A stretch of 64,000 nucleotides of DNA from Streptomyces halstedii (GTDB taxonomy: Bacteria; Actinomycetota; Actinomycetes; Streptomycetales; Streptomycetaceae), in assembly GCA_000720535.1 (NCBI GenBank), contig JOAZ01000005.1, forward strand, positions 62,001 to 126,000. The letters are read 5' to 3'. Shown piece by piece: positions 18,828 through 30,364 of this stretch (within the stretch, counting starts at the first letter, position 1; the number at the start of each line of letters is the position of its first letter). The position numbers were made by a program, and so were the translations under genes. Under the pieces are notes generated by a model that was not told where the DNA came from, did no database searches, and worked only from the letters and a program-made list of their open reading frames with translations.

Positions 18828-20659
18828 GCCCCCGCCTTCGTGGTGCCGGCGGCCTGGTCGGTGAGTGGTGTGTCCGGTGGTACGTCGAGCTGGCCGGTCT
18901 CGTGGAATTCGAGCTGCTTCCTGCGGTCGGCGACGAGGCCCTCGGGGCGGAAGCGCATCAGGAGGATGAGCGCGAGGCCGAAGAGGAAGAGCTGGTAGTC
19001 CTGCATGAACTGGAGCTTGGCCGGGATGAGGTAGAGCAGCGCGGCGCCGACGAGGGGTCCGCTGAGGGTTCCCATGCCGCCGAGGATGACGGCGGCGAGG
19101 AGGAACGCGGAGTTGGGCGGCACGGATCCGGCGAACTGGTACTGCTCGGGGGTGACCGTGTAGGAGACGTGTGCCTGTACGGTCCCGGCGAGCCCGGCGA
19201 GGGTGGCGCCGAGGGCGAAGGCGAGCAGCTTGAGCCGGAAGGCGTTGATGCCCATGGCGGTGGCGGCGGTCTCGTCCTCGCGGATGGCGACCCAGGCGCG
19301 GCCGATGCGGGATTCCCCGGAGCGCCGGAAGACGAGGACGACGACGGCGGTGAAGACGAGCATCAGCAGGTAGTAGTTGGCGGACCTGCCGAGGGTGAAG
19401 CCGCCGATGTCGTGGCTGATTCCGAGGTCGAATCCGAAGAGTTCGAGGTCGGGGATGCTGGGGATGCCCTGGGAGCCGTTGGTGAGGTCGGGGCCGCTGA
19501 CGCCGTTGAGGGCGTTGACGGTGAGGCGGAAGATCTCTCCGAATCCGAGGGTGACGATGGCGAGGTAGTCGCCGCGGAGGCGGAGTGTGGGTGCCCCGAT
19601 GACGACGCCGAAGACGAGTGAGGCGGCGGCTCCGGTGAGGACGGCGGCCCAGAAGGGGAACTGGACGCCGACGGGGGACATGGGGGAGCCGGAGACGAGG
19701 GCGGCGGCGTAGGCGCCGACGCCGAGGAAGGCGACGTATCCGAGGTCGAGGAGGCCGGCGAGGCCGACGACGACGTTGAGGCCGAGGGCGACGGTCGCGA
19801 AGATGAGGATGTTCGCGCCGATGAGGGCGTACTGCTCGTTCTGCTGGGTGAAGGGGAAGCAGAAGGCGGCGACGAGCGCGGCGACGAGCGTGACGTTGCG
19901 GTGCTTGGTGGTGAGCGCGGTGATACGGGCGATGAGTCCGGCCCGGGTCAGCGCGGCGAAGCCGAAGCCGACGGCGACGAGGAAGCCGATGAAGAGTTCG
20001 GCGTACTCGGTGTCGATGCCGTAGGTGAAGACATGGAGGCCCACGCCGAAGGAGACGGCGATGACGAGGATCTCGGCCCAGGAGGGGAGTGCCTTCGCGC
20101 GGGGCGGCCGGCCGTCGGCGCCGGCGAGGCGGATGTGCCTCCAGAAGAGGTAGGGGAGGAGGCCGACGATGACGGCGAGGAACCAGTTCCACCGGGGCAG
20201 CTCTTCGGCGGCCTTGCGGTCGAGGGGCAGGCCGAGTGCGCCGAGGAAGGTGATCAGGGTGGCCGCGGCGGCGAGGAAGCCGCCGGGTTCGAGGTTGACG
20301 ACGCCGCCGAGTTCGGCGGTGATCGAGATGACCGCGTACCAGGTGGTGGCGAGGGTGCCGAGGGCCAGGAAGAACGTGGAGTTGTGGCTGCGCGTCGGGT
20401 TGAGCCAGCCGAGCCCGCGTATGCCGTAGCCGGCGACGGCGTACAGCAGGGTGAGGGCTCCGCTGACGAGGGTGAGGACCTGGAGGCCTCCGGGGTATCC
20501 GGTGACGGTCAGGTCGCCGGGGAATTCGGAGGTCCACGTCCAGGCGAGGAAGGTGGAGACGACGGTGAGGGCGGCTCCGGCCGTGGTGATCGCGCGGGCG
20601 GCCGCGGCGGGCAGGGGGATGACGGGCGTGGCCTCGTGCGTGTGGCTGGTCATGGTCAT
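18824..20659 (-). CDS. livM: Branched-chain amino-acid ABC transporter, permease LivM
   Basis: A 611-residue permease, about twice the usual LivM length. The C-terminal part (from about 270) is the LivM core, with GLNVVVGLAGLLDLGYVAFLGVGAYAAAL and the EAA-like region AWVAIREDETAATAMGI, both here spanning more than one helix or loop. The N-terminal 260 residues add several hydrophobic helices; such an extension is known in streptomycete LivM, with unclear function. The ATG at 20659 shares one base with the livH stop (TGATG), so LivH and LivM, the two halves of the membrane channel, are made in step. Confidence 0.92.
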   Translation of the reverse strand: MTMTSHTHEATPVIPLPAAAARAITTAGAALTVVSTFLAWTWTSEFPGDLTVTGYPGGLQVLTLVSGALTLLYAVAGYGIRGLGWLNPTRSHNSTFFLALGTLATTWYAVISITAELGGVVNLEPGGFLAAAATLITFLGALGLPLDRKAAEELPRWNWFLAVIVGLLPYLFWRHIRLAGADGRPPRAKALPSWAEILVIAVSFGVGLHVFTYGIDTEYAELFIGFLVAVGFGFAALTRAGLIARITALTTKHRNVTLVAALVAAFCFPFTQQNEQYALIGANILIFATVALGLNVVVGLAGLLDLGYVAFLGVGAYAAALVSGSPMSPVGVQFPFWAAVLTGAAASLVFGVVIGAPTLRLRGDYLAIVTLGFGEIFRLTVNALNGVSGPDLTNGSQGIPSIPDLELFGFDLGISHDIGGFTLGRSANYYLLMLVFTAVVVLVFRRSGESRIGRAWVAIREDETAATAMGINAFRLKLLAFALGATLAGLAGTVQAHVSYTVTPEQYQFAGSVPPNSAFLLAAVILGGMGTLSGPLVGAALLYLIPAKLQFMQDYQLFLFGLALILLMRFRPEGLVADRRKQLEFHETGQLDVPPDTPLTDQAAGTTKAGA

Positions 20660-21588
20660 CACGCCCTGTCCGCGACTCGTTCGCCCAGCAAGCCCTGGGG
20701 GCGTATGAGGAGGACGAGGATGAGGAGCACGAAGGCCCAGACGTCCTTCCAGGCTCCGCCGCCGAAGAGTTCCATGCCGGGTACGTCGCTCATGTAGCCG
20801 GTGGCGAGGGCTTCGGCGACGCCGAGGACGACTCCGCCGAGCATGGCGCCGTAGATGTTGCCGATGCCGCCGAGTACGGCAGCGGTGAAGGCCTTGAGAC
20901 CCATGATGAAGCCCATGCGGAAGCCGATCTGGCCGTTCTTGAGCCCGTAGGCGACGGCGGCGACGGCGGCGAACGCGGCACCGATGGCGAAGGCCATGAC
21001 GATGATGCGGTCGGTGTTGATGCCCATGAGCTTGGCGGTGTCGGGGTCCTGGGAGGTCGCCTGCATGCCGCGGCCGGCCCGGGTCTTGGAGACGAAGAGG
21101 CCGAGGGCGAGCATGCACACGGGGGCCGCGATGATGACGAAGAGGTCGCCGCGCTGGATGCTGGCGCCGAAGATGTCGATCGCCTCGCCCTTGAACTGCG
21201 GGAAGGAGCGGTCCTTGGTGGCGTTGGGGTACCACATCCATACGGCCTGCTGGAGTGCGAGGGAGAGGCCGATGGCGGTGATGAGGGGGGCGAGGCGTGG
21301 TCCGCCGCGCAGTGGACGGTAGGCGAAGCGTTCGGCGGCGACGCTGATGGCGACGGAGCAGACGACTCCGCCGGCGATCATGAGGGGTATCGCGGCGAGG
21401 AGGGAGAATCCGGACGGAAGCCCGAGGTAGACGGTGAGGGCTCCGAAGCCTCCGATCATGAAGATCTCGCCGTGTGCGAAGTTGATGAGCTGGATGATTC
21501 CGTAGACCATCGTGTAACCGATCGCGATGAGACCGTACATCGCGCCGAGGATGAGTCCATTGGCCAGCTGTTGCGGCAGTTCGTTCAC
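20659..21588 (-). CDS. livH: Branched-chain amino-acid ABC transporter, permease LivH
   Basis: A 309-residue membrane permease with about eight helices. LANGLILGAMYGLIAIGYTMVYG (about residues 8-30) and INFAHGEIFMIGGF are LivH hallmarks, and the EAA-type loop appears in GRGMQATSQDPDTAKLMGI. The GTG start at 21588 has GGAGG 8 nt upstream. The open frame continues upstream without family similarity. It follows livJ across a 116-bp gap holding a hairpin, which suggests lower expression than livJ. Confidence 0.93.
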   Translation of the reverse strand: MNELPQQLANGLILGAMYGLIAIGYTMVYGIIQLINFAHGEIFMIGGFGALTVYLGLPSGFSLLAAIPLMIAGGVVCSVAISVAAERFAYRPLRGGPRLAPLITAIGLSLALQQAVWMWYPNATKDRSFPQFKGEAIDIFGASIQRGDLFVIIAAPVCMLALGLFVSKTRAGRGMQATSQDPDTAKLMGINTDRIIVMAFAIGAAFAAVAAVAYGLKNGQIGFRMGFIMGLKAFTAAVLGGIGNIYGAMLGGVVLGVAEALATGYMSDVPGMELFGGGAWKDVWAFVLLILVLLIRPQGLLGERVADRA

Positions 21589-21621
21589 CGCAGGGCCTCC
21601 GTGGAGTGGTTCGGATATGGC

Positions 21622-21656
21622 ACCGCGCGGGAGTGCTCGTAGCGCTCCCGCGCGGT
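21622..21656 (-). terminator. Attenuating hairpin between livJ and livH
   Basis: ACCGCGCGGGAG pairs with CTCCCGCGCGGT, extended by four more pairs (one G-T) around a CGT triloop, about 16 bp in all. It is in the livJ-livH gap. Known logic: partial termination lets the binding protein be made in excess over the membrane complex. Confidence 0.75.
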
Positions 21657-21704
21657 CTGTGTGCTGTGGGTGTGCTGTCGCCCGGTGTGGTGTCCGGGGC
21701 GGTG

Positions 21705-22931
21705 TTACTTGACGGCCTCGCTGAGCTTGGAGGTCCACTTGCCGGAGGTGACCTGGTAGGCGGTCATCATGGTGTTGGTGGTGTCGCCGTACTCGTCGAA
21801 CGAGACGGGGCCGGTGACGCCTTCGAACTGGACCTTGCTCATGGCGTCGAGGACCTTGGTGCGGGCGTCGTCGGGGAGCTTGCCGTCGTTGTCGGCGACG
21901 ACGGCCTTGACGGCCTCGATGATGGACCAGGTGGCGTCGTAGGTGCCGCCGCCGTAGGCCTCGTAGGCGTCCTTGTATCCGGCGGTCTTGTAGTCGGCGA
22001 TGAACTTCTTCGCCGATTCGAGCTCTTCGACGGGCTTGCCGACGGAGGTGGCGATGTCGCCTTCGGCCTTCTTGTTGAGGCTGATGAAGTCGGCGCTGTA
22101 CATGCCGTCGCCGCCCATGAGGGGGATCTTGACGCTGTCCTTGAGCTGCTGGCTCAGGGGTGCGCCGGCGGGGTACTCGCCGCCGTAGTAGACGGCCTTG
22201 GCGCCGGAGCCCTTGACCTTGGTGACGACGGAGTTGAAGTCGCGGTCGTCGGGGTTGACGTGGTCGGTGCCGACGATCTTGCCGCCGAGTTCGGTGAACG
22301 TCGTCTTGAAGGAGGCGGCGAGGCCGGCGCCGTAGGGCTTCTGGTCGTCGATGAGGTAGACGTCCTTGATGTTCGCGTTCTTGTAGAGGTAGTTCGCGGC
22401 GAACGCGCCCTGGATGGCGTCGGTGGTGGCGGTGCGGAAGTAGGTCTTGAAGGGGCGCTGCTTGTCGCCGGTCTTCCAGTTGTTGCCCTGGGTCAGCTCG
22501 GTGCCGGTGTTGGCGGGGGAGACCTGGGTGAGGCTGGCGTCGTTGAGCGGCTTCTGCATCGACTGGGAGACGCCGGAGTTCAGGGGGCCGACGACGCCGA
22601 GGACCTTCTTGTCCTGGATGAACTGGGTGGCGTTCTGCTGGCCGACGGAGGGCTGGGCCTGGTCGTCGAGGGCCTTGAGCTGGAAGGTGACGCCGGGGAC
22701 GGTCTTGTCCTTGTTGGCGATCTTGACGGCGAGGTCGGCGGAGTTCTTGATGCCGAGGCCGAGCGCGGAGAGGTCGCCGGTCAGGGGCGCGTCGAGGCCG
22801 ATGACGACGGTCTGGTTGCCGCTGTCGCCGCCGCTGCCGCCCTTGTCGTCGTCGCGCGATCCGCAGGCGGTGAGAGTGAGAGCTCCGGTGGTGAGGACTG
22901 CGGTGAGTATGAGCAAAGAACGGTGTCGCAC
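21705..22931 (-). CDS. livJ: Branched-chain amino-acid ABC transporter, substrate-binding lipoprotein LivJ
   Basis: A 408-residue extracytoplasmic binding protein of the type I periplasmic-binding fold. The lipoprotein signal ends at LTAC with the lipidated Cys23, followed by a Gly/Ser/Asp-rich linker. VVIGLDAPLTGDLSALG and VVGPLNSGVSQSMQKPL are typical of Leu/Ile/Val-binding proteins. The start is GTG 22931, with AAAGGA about 8 nt upstream; the frame is open further upstream but unlike the family. It delivers the amino acid to LivHM. Confidence 0.92.
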   Translation of the reverse strand: MRHRSLLILTAVLTTGALTLTACGSRDDDKGGSGGDSGNQTVVIGLDAPLTGDLSALGLGIKNSADLAVKIANKDKTVPGVTFQLKALDDQAQPSVGQQNATQFIQDKKVLGVVGPLNSGVSQSMQKPLNDASLTQVSPANTGTELTQGNNWKTGDKQRPFKTYFRTATTDAIQGAFAANYLYKNANIKDVYLIDDQKPYGAGLAASFKTTFTELGGKIVGTDHVNPDDRDFNSVVTKVKGSGAKAVYYGGEYPAGAPLSQQLKDSVKIPLMGGDGMYSADFISLNKKAEGDIATSVGKPVEELESAKKFIADYKTAGYKDAYEAYGGGTYDATWSIIEAVKAVVADNDGKLPDDARTKVLDAMSKVQFEGVTGPVSFDEYGDTTNTMMTAYQVTSGKWTSKLSEAVK

Positions 22932-23461
22932 GAAAGGTCCTTTCCCTGGCGCGGCCTCCTCTGCTGAGGTGCCGTGACGATCGCCGGGGCCTACTGGTCG
23001 ATACGGGTCCGTGCAGCAGACGCGCCCGGCGGCGCGGTGACTGGCCGTGACTCTAAGCGCAGGTGTGGGGGTGCGGGACGGGTCCGCAAATGATGTGACT
23101 GTCTTGTTATGCCATGGGGAACGCTCGGTGGTCGCAGTGGGGACATGTGCGATTTTTTCCCTGGCGCCGAAGTGACCGCGATGTGAGAACACCCAGCTCT
23201 GCTAAGGGGCTTGAGGTGATCTTGGTGCTGTCGCACGAATCGGGGCGCAAGGGGCGCGGGGGGCCGGCCGGGGGTCGGGCCGGGGTGCGGGCGCCCTCTT
23301 CGGTGTATTGCGCAGTTGTTACGCAGTGTTACATCCGTGGGGTGTGCGCGCCGGTGGGTGGCGGGCGGCATGGCTGCTGAAGTGGCGCATGGAACGGGTG
23401 TGGCGGTCAAGGGTGTTGACCGTGAGTAGGCGTCAACTTGCCTCTGACGCTTCGGATATGG
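22932..23461. other. 530-bp gene-free stretch upstream of livJ
   Basis: No supported gene. Short open frames on both strands here have no family similarity, poor codon structure and no ribosome site. It must contain the livJ promoter, but I could not pick a convincing -35/-10 pair. A cluster of GTCAA half-sites near 23405-23437 is listed separately. Confidence 0.6.
23405..23437. promoter_or_regulatory. Cluster of GTCAA/TTGAC half-sites
   Basis: GGTCAA-N5-TTGACC (23405-23421) is a perfect dyad, and GTTGAC (23415-23420) forms a second dyad with GTCAAC (23432-23437). Three half-sites in 33 bp suggest a regulator-binding region of unknown target. Confidence 0.3.
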
Positions 23462-23504
23462 CTCCGCCCGGTCCGGAATGCGGTGCGTTCCGGACCGGGC
23501 GGAG
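23462..23504 (-). terminator. Terminator of thioesterase gene
   Basis: A perfect 17-bp stem (23462-23478 with 23488-23504) and a 9-nt loop, 19 bp beyond the stop of the leftward thioesterase gene. Confidence 0.85.
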
Positions 23505-23523
23505 GGCGTGGCCGAAGGGGTGT

Positions 23524-23994
23524 TCAGCCGGCGTCGGGCCGGGGCGCGTCGCGCAGCAGGCAGGTGAGCCGGGCGGTGCAGACCCGCTTGCCGTCCTCGT
23601 CGGTGAGGACGATCTCGTACGTGGCGGTGGTGCGGCCGCGGTGTACGGGGGTGGCGACGCCGGTGACGAGGCCGTCGCGGACGCCCCGGTGGTGGGTGCA
23701 GTTGAGGTCGACGCCGACGGCGAGCTTGGTGGCGCCGCCATGGAGCATGGAGCCGACGGAGCCGAGGGTCTCGGCGAGGACGGCGGAGGCGCCGCCGTGC
23801 AGGAGTCCGTAGGGCTGGGTGTTGCCCTCGACGGGCATGGTGCCGACGACGCGGTCGGCGGAGGCCTCGGTGATCCGGACGCCCATGCGCTCGCCGAGGT
23901 GGCCGGCGGAGAAGAGGGCGGGCAGGTCGACTCCGAGCGCGGCGTACTCGTCGATGATCTCCTGGGGAAAGGTGGGTGCGGTGTTCTCGCCCAT
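23524..23994 (-). CDS. PaaI-family hotdog thioesterase
   Basis: A 156-residue single-domain hotdog protein. The motif YGLLHGGASAVLAETLGS (about residues 62-79) is the PaaI/ComA-type active-site segment, with HGG before the helix and the catalytic acidic residue (E76) in it. Known role: hydrolysis of acyl- or aryl-CoA thioesters, for example 1,4-dihydroxy-2-naphthoyl-CoA or phenylacetyl-CoA derivatives. The substrate is not evident. ATG 23994 is preceded by a GGA-containing site; the open frame upstream lacks similarity. It is monocistronic, ending at a strong terminator. Confidence 0.85.
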   Translation of the reverse strand: MGENTAPTFPQEIIDEYAALGVDLPALFSAGHLGERMGVRITEASADRVVGTMPVEGNTQPYGLLHGGASAVLAETLGSVGSMLHGGATKLAVGVDLNCTHHRGVRDGLVTGVATPVHRGRTTATYEIVLTDEDGKRVCTARLTCLLRDAPRPDAG

Positions 23995-24109
23995 GGGGTC
24001 CGGCTCCGATCGTCTGCGGTGGGTCCTCGCTGTGCGCACGGCCGGGGCCGTGCGCACTGTTCCTATCAGACGGCTGAGCGGACGCTTAGGGGGGTGCGCG
24101 CGGGGCGGA

Positions 24110-26380
<2,271 letters not shown>

Positions 26381-26574
26381 GGTGCTCCCCTTTGCGTCGT
26401 CTTCACGTCGTCGCTTCGCTGACCCTCGATCCTGTCACGGGACGGCGGCGGGCGGACCTCCGGGAACGGAGGGAACGGGGGGAACGGCACGGGTGTGCGG
26501 CGGCGTGTGGTAGGGGAGCGGGGCGGGTGGCGGGCCGGTCCGGATTGTCAGTGGTCCGTGGCAGGATCGGGGGC

Positions 26575-29286
26575 GTGGCTGAGACGGCATCGAAGAAGAC
26601 GGCAGACAACCGACCGCGCCTGCTCCTCATGGACGGGCACTCCCTGGCGTACCGGGCGTTCTTCGCCCTGCCCGCGGAGAATTTCACGACGGCGACGGGG
26701 CAGCCGACGAACGCCGTGTACGGCTTCATGTCGATGCTGGCGAACACCCTGCGCGACGAGGCGCCGACCCACTTCGCGGTGGCGTTCGACGTGTCCCGCA
26801 AGACGTGGCGTGCGACGGAGTTCCCGGAGTACAAGGCGAACCGTTCCAAGACCCCCGACGAGTTCAAGGGGCAGGTCGAGCTGATCGGCGAGCTGCTGGA
26901 CGCGATGCGCGCGGACCGGTTCGCGGTCGACGGCTTCGAGGCGGACGACGTCATCGCGACGCTGGCCACGCAGGCCGAGGCGGCGGGCTTCGAGGTGCTG
27001 ATCGTCACCGGTGACCGGGACTCCTTCCAGCTGATCACGGACGACGTGACGGTGCTGTACCCGACGAAGGGCGTCTCGGAGCTGACGCGCTTCACCCCGG
27101 AGAAGGTCCAGGAGAAGTACGGCCTCACCCCCGGCCAGTACCCGGACTTCGCGGCGCTGCGCGGCGACCCGTCGGACAACCTGCCGGGGATCCCGGGGGT
27201 CGGTGAGAAGACGGCCGCGAAGTGGATCAACCAGTTCGGTTCGTTCGCGGAGCTGGTCGAGCGCGCCGAGGAGGTCAAGGGCAAGGCCGGGCAGAATTTC
27301 CGCGACCACCTGGACGCGGTGAAGATGAACCGGGTGCTGACCGAGATGGTCCGGGACGTGGAGCTGCCGAAGGCCCCCCAGGAGCTGGAGCGCGCACCCT
27401 ACGACCGTTCGGCGGTCACGGGCATCCTGGACATACTGGAGATCCGCAACCCGAGCCTGCGCGAGCGGCTGCTCGCGGTGGATCCCGGTGCCGAGGAGGC
27501 GGGGCCCCCGGAGCCCGCGGCCGGTGTCGAGCTCGACGGCGCGGTGCTGGGGGCGGGCGAGGTCGCCCCGTGGCTGGAGGAGCACGGCCACCAGCCGCTC
27601 GGGGTGATGACCGTCGACACCTGGTCGCTGGGCGCCGGCTCGGTCACCGAGATCGCGCTCGCCGCCGCGGACGGGGCCGCCGCCTGGCTGGACCCGGCCG
27701 AGCTGGACGAGGCCGACGAGCGGGCGCTCGCCGCCTGGATCGCGGACCCGGAGCGGCCCAAGGTCATGCACAACGCGAAGAACGCCCTGCGCGTCTTCCC
27801 CGAGCAGGGCTGGCGGCTGGAGGGCGTGTCCATGGACACCGCGCTCGCCGCCTACCTGGTGAAGCCGGGCCGCCGCTCCTTCGCCCTGGACGCGCTGGCC
27901 GTGGAGTACCTCGGCCGCGAGCTCGCCCCGGCCCCCTCGGCCGACGGACAGCTCGCCTTCGGCGCGGACGACCGTGCCGAGGCCGACGCGCTGATGGCGC
28001 AGGCCCGTGCCGTGCTCGACCTCGGTGAGGCGTTCACCGTCCGGCTGGAGGAGGTCGGCGCCACCGGCCTGCTGCACGACATGGAGCTGCCCACCTCGAT
28101 CCTGCTGGCCCGGCTGGAGCGGCACGGCATCGCCGCCGACCGGGACCACCTGGAGTCCATGGAGCAGCAGTTCGCCGGTGCCGTGCTCCAGGCGGTGAAG
28201 GAGGCGCACGCGGCGGTCGGCCGGGAGTTCAACCTCGGCTCGCCCAAGCAGCTCCAGGAGGTCCTCTTCGGTGAGCTGGCGCTGCCGAAGACCAAGAAGA
28301 CGAAGACCGGGTACACCACGGACGCGGACGCGCTGGCGTGGCTGGCGGAGCGGACCGAGCACGAACTGCCGGTGATCATGCTGCGCCACCGTGAGCAGGC
28401 GAAGCTGCGGGTGACGGTCGAGGGGCTGATCAAGACGATCGGCGAGGACGGCCGGATCCACACCACGTTCAACCAGACGGTCGCGGCGACCGGCCGGCTC
28501 TCCTCCACCGACCCCAACCTCCAGAACATCCCGGTGCGTACGGACGAGGGCCGGGCCATCCGCCGGGGCTTCGTGGTCGGCGAGGGCTTCGAGTCGCTGA
28601 TGACCGCCGACTACAGCCAGATCGAGCTGCGGGTGATGGCGCACCTGTCCGAGGACGCCGGTCTGATCGAGGCCTTCACCTCGGGCGAGGACCTGCACAC
28701 GACGGTCGCCTCGCAGGTGTTCGGTGTGGAGAAGGCGGCGGTCGACGCGGAGATGCGCCGCAAGATCAAGGCCATGTCCTACGGACTGGCGTACGGGCTG
28801 TCCGCGTTCGGGCTCTCCCAGCAGCTGAACATCGAGGCGGGTGAGGCCCGCGGGCTGATGGACACCTACTTCGAGCGGTTCGGCGGGGTGCGCGACTACC
28901 TCCACCGGGTCGTGGAGGAGGCCAGGGCCACCGGATACACCGAGACGATCCTCGGCCGCCGCCGCTACCTCCCGGACCTGAACAGCGACAACCGCCAGCG
29001 CCGCGAGGCCGCGGAGCGGATGGCGCTGAACGCCCCGATCCAGGGGACGGCCGCCGACATCGTGAAGGTCGCGATGCTGCACGTGGACCGGGCGCTGACC
29101 GAGGCGCGGCTGACATCGCGGATGCTGCTCCAGGTCCACGACGAAATCGTCCTGGAGATCGCCGCCGGTGAGCGGGAGCGGGTCGAGGAGATCTTGCGCC
29201 GCGAGATGTCCACGGCGGTCGAGCTGCGGGCGCCGCTGGACGTCTCGGTCGGCGTCGGCCGGGACTGGGAGTCGGCGGCGCACTGA
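26575..29286 (+). CDS. polA: DNA polymerase I
   Basis: A 903-residue family A polymerase for Okazaki-fragment maturation and repair. The N-terminal 5'-3' exonuclease (about 15-300) shows LLLMDGHSLAYRAFFAL, FEADDVIATLA, TGDRDSFQL and GVGEKTAAKW. The polymerase domain (about 520-903) has motif A DYSQIELRVMAHL, motif B RRKIKAMSYGLAYG and motif C QVHDEIVLE. In the middle domain the expected DxE of Exo I reads VDTW, so proofreading is probably absent, as in other actinobacteria. The GTG start at 26575 has AGGA 8 nt upstream. The very long antisense frame over this gene is a shadow. Confidence 0.95.
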   Translation: MAETASKKTADNRPRLLLMDGHSLAYRAFFALPAENFTTATGQPTNAVYGFMSMLANTLRDEAPTHFAVAFDVSRKTWRATEFPEYKANRSKTPDEFKGQVELIGELLDAMRADRFAVDGFEADDVIATLATQAEAAGFEVLIVTGDRDSFQLITDDVTVLYPTKGVSELTRFTPEKVQEKYGLTPGQYPDFAALRGDPSDNLPGIPGVGEKTAAKWINQFGSFAELVERAEEVKGKAGQNFRDHLDAVKMNRVLTEMVRDVELPKAPQELERAPYDRSAVTGILDILEIRNPSLRERLLAVDPGAEEAGPPEPAAGVELDGAVLGAGEVAPWLEEHGHQPLGVMTVDTWSLGAGSVTEIALAAADGAAAWLDPAELDEADERALAAWIADPERPKVMHNAKNALRVFPEQGWRLEGVSMDTALAAYLVKPGRRSFALDALAVEYLGRELAPAPSADGQLAFGADDRAEADALMAQARAVLDLGEAFTVRLEEVGATGLLHDMELPTSILLARLERHGIAADRDHLESMEQQFAGAVLQAVKEAHAAVGREFNLGSPKQLQEVLFGELALPKTKKTKTGYTTDADALAWLAERTEHELPVIMLRHREQAKLRVTVEGLIKTIGEDGRIHTTFNQTVAATGRLSSTDPNLQNIPVRTDEGRAIRRGFVVGEGFESLMTADYSQIELRVMAHLSEDAGLIEAFTSGEDLHTTVASQVFGVEKAAVDAEMRRKIKAMSYGLAYGLSAFGLSQQLNIEAGEARGLMDTYFERFGGVRDYLHRVVEEARATGYTETILGRRRYLPDLNSDNRQRREAAERMALNAPIQGTAADIVKVAMLHVDRALTEARLTSRMLLQVHDEIVLEIAAGERERVEEILRREMSTAVELRAPLDVSVGVGRDWESAAH

Positions 29287-29352
29287 GCACGGGGTGCGCG
29301 GCGGCCCGGCGCCGGACGGCCCCGGGCGGGGGTGCCCGCTGCACCCCGGGCG

Positions 29353-29387
29353 TCCGGTGCACCGCCGGGCCCCGGTCCGGTGCACCG
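29353..29387. repeat. Short direct repeats downstream of polA
   Basis: TCCGGTGCACCG occurs twice (29353-29364 and 29376-29387). Each copy contains the palindrome CGGTGCACCG, and a degenerate third copy follows near 29418. The 190-bp gap to the next gene is otherwise low-complexity GC-rich DNA. Confidence 0.5.
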
Positions 29388-29479
29388 CTGGGTACCGGGT
29401 CCACGGCCGGCACCCGGTCCGGTGCCGGGCGGCCCCGCGCCGCGCACCGGTCCACCGCGGGGCGGGGGTCAGGCCCGGG

Positions 29480-30364
29480 TCAGGCCCCCGCGCCCCGGTC
29501 GGCCCGGGTCTCGTGGCCGGTGTGCGGCCCGTCCGCCCCGACCGGTGCGCCGGGGGTACGGGTACGCCGCCCGCGCAGCCGCGTCCACGCCCCGTACAGC
29601 AGCAGACCGGCTCCGAGCCCCGCCCCGGCGCCGAAGCAGGCGGTCGGGATGATGTCCAGCGGGGTGTCCACCCGCCCGAAGTAGGCGTACCAGCGGGCAC
29701 AGCGGTGGACCGCGCCCAGCAGGACGCACAGCCCGAGCAGCCCGAGGGCCCACCGGCGTCCGGCCCGGCCGAGCACCGGCACGGACGGCGGCGCCGCGAC
29801 CGGCCCGACGCGCCGCAGCCCCGTGTACACGAAGTGGGCCAGCGCCGCCAGGGCCACCGCCGAACTGCCGTACTGGACGAGCTGGAACACCGGGTGGCCG
29901 CCGACGCTCCGGCCGAGGACCGGTACCAACTCCGTGCCCCACCGGTCGTGATGGGTGAAGGCGTCCCACACCACATGGGTGGCCGAGCCGATGACCGCGG
30001 AGAGCGCGAACCACCCGGCCTCCGCCGCCGTCACGGGTCCCGGCTCCCGGCGGCGCCCCCGCAGGAACGCGTGCACCCGTCCGCGCCACCGCGCGGGCAG
30101 CAGCGCCACCAGCGGTTCGCGCAGCATCACCCAGAGGGCCACCAGGGCGCCGGTGACGAGGACGTCCACGGTGACCACCCCCCACGCGGCGTGGGTCACC
30201 GCGCCGAACTCCATCGCCCCGGGCACCGCGGTGTCCGCGTAGTAGGTGAGATCCGGTGCGAACGAGCCCGCCACGAGCGCCGAGGCGACGAGCGGGCCGC
30301 GGCCCGAGCCGGAACGGCGGATCCCGGGCAGGACGGCTGCGGCATGGCTGAGGGTGAACGGCAC
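29480..30364 (-). CDS. DUF4184 integral membrane protein
   Basis: A 294-residue membrane protein. The N-terminus VPFTLSHAAAVLPG is the hallmark of DUF4184, and THVVWDAFTHH (H-x3-D-x3-H) resembles the metal-site motif of membrane-bound metal-dependent hydrolases (YdjM-like). About six hydrophobic segments are seen, and the C-terminus is a charged tail of about 30 residues. The molecular function of the family is unknown to me. The GTG start at 30364 has no clear Shine-Dalgarno, so the transcript may be leaderless; the frame is open further upstream. Confidence 0.8.
   Translation of the reverse strand: MPFTLSHAAAVLPGIRRSGSGRGPLVASALVAGSFAPDLTYYADTAVPGAMEFGAVTHAAWGVVTVDVLVTGALVALWVMLREPLVALLPARWRGRVHAFLRGRRREPGPVTAAEAGWFALSAVIGSATHVVWDAFTHHDRWGTELVPVLGRSVGGHPVFQLVQYGSSAVALAALAHFVYTGLRRVGPVAAPPSVPVLGRAGRRWALGLLGLCVLLGAVHRCARWYAYFGRVDTPLDIIPTACFGAGAGLGAGLLLYGAWTRLRGRRTRTPGAPVGADGPHTGHETRADRGAGA

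Noticed and set aside
23114-23380. 88-codon open frame in the livJ upstream region
   Set aside because: No ribosome site, no recognisable domain, and poor third-position bias compared with real genes here.
26548-29976. Very long open frame (about 1140 codons) antisense to polA
   Set aside because: It lies opposite a clear polA with all family motifs; its Arg/Leu/His/Val-rich composition is typical of GC-rich antisense shadows, and it shows no domain or ribosome site.
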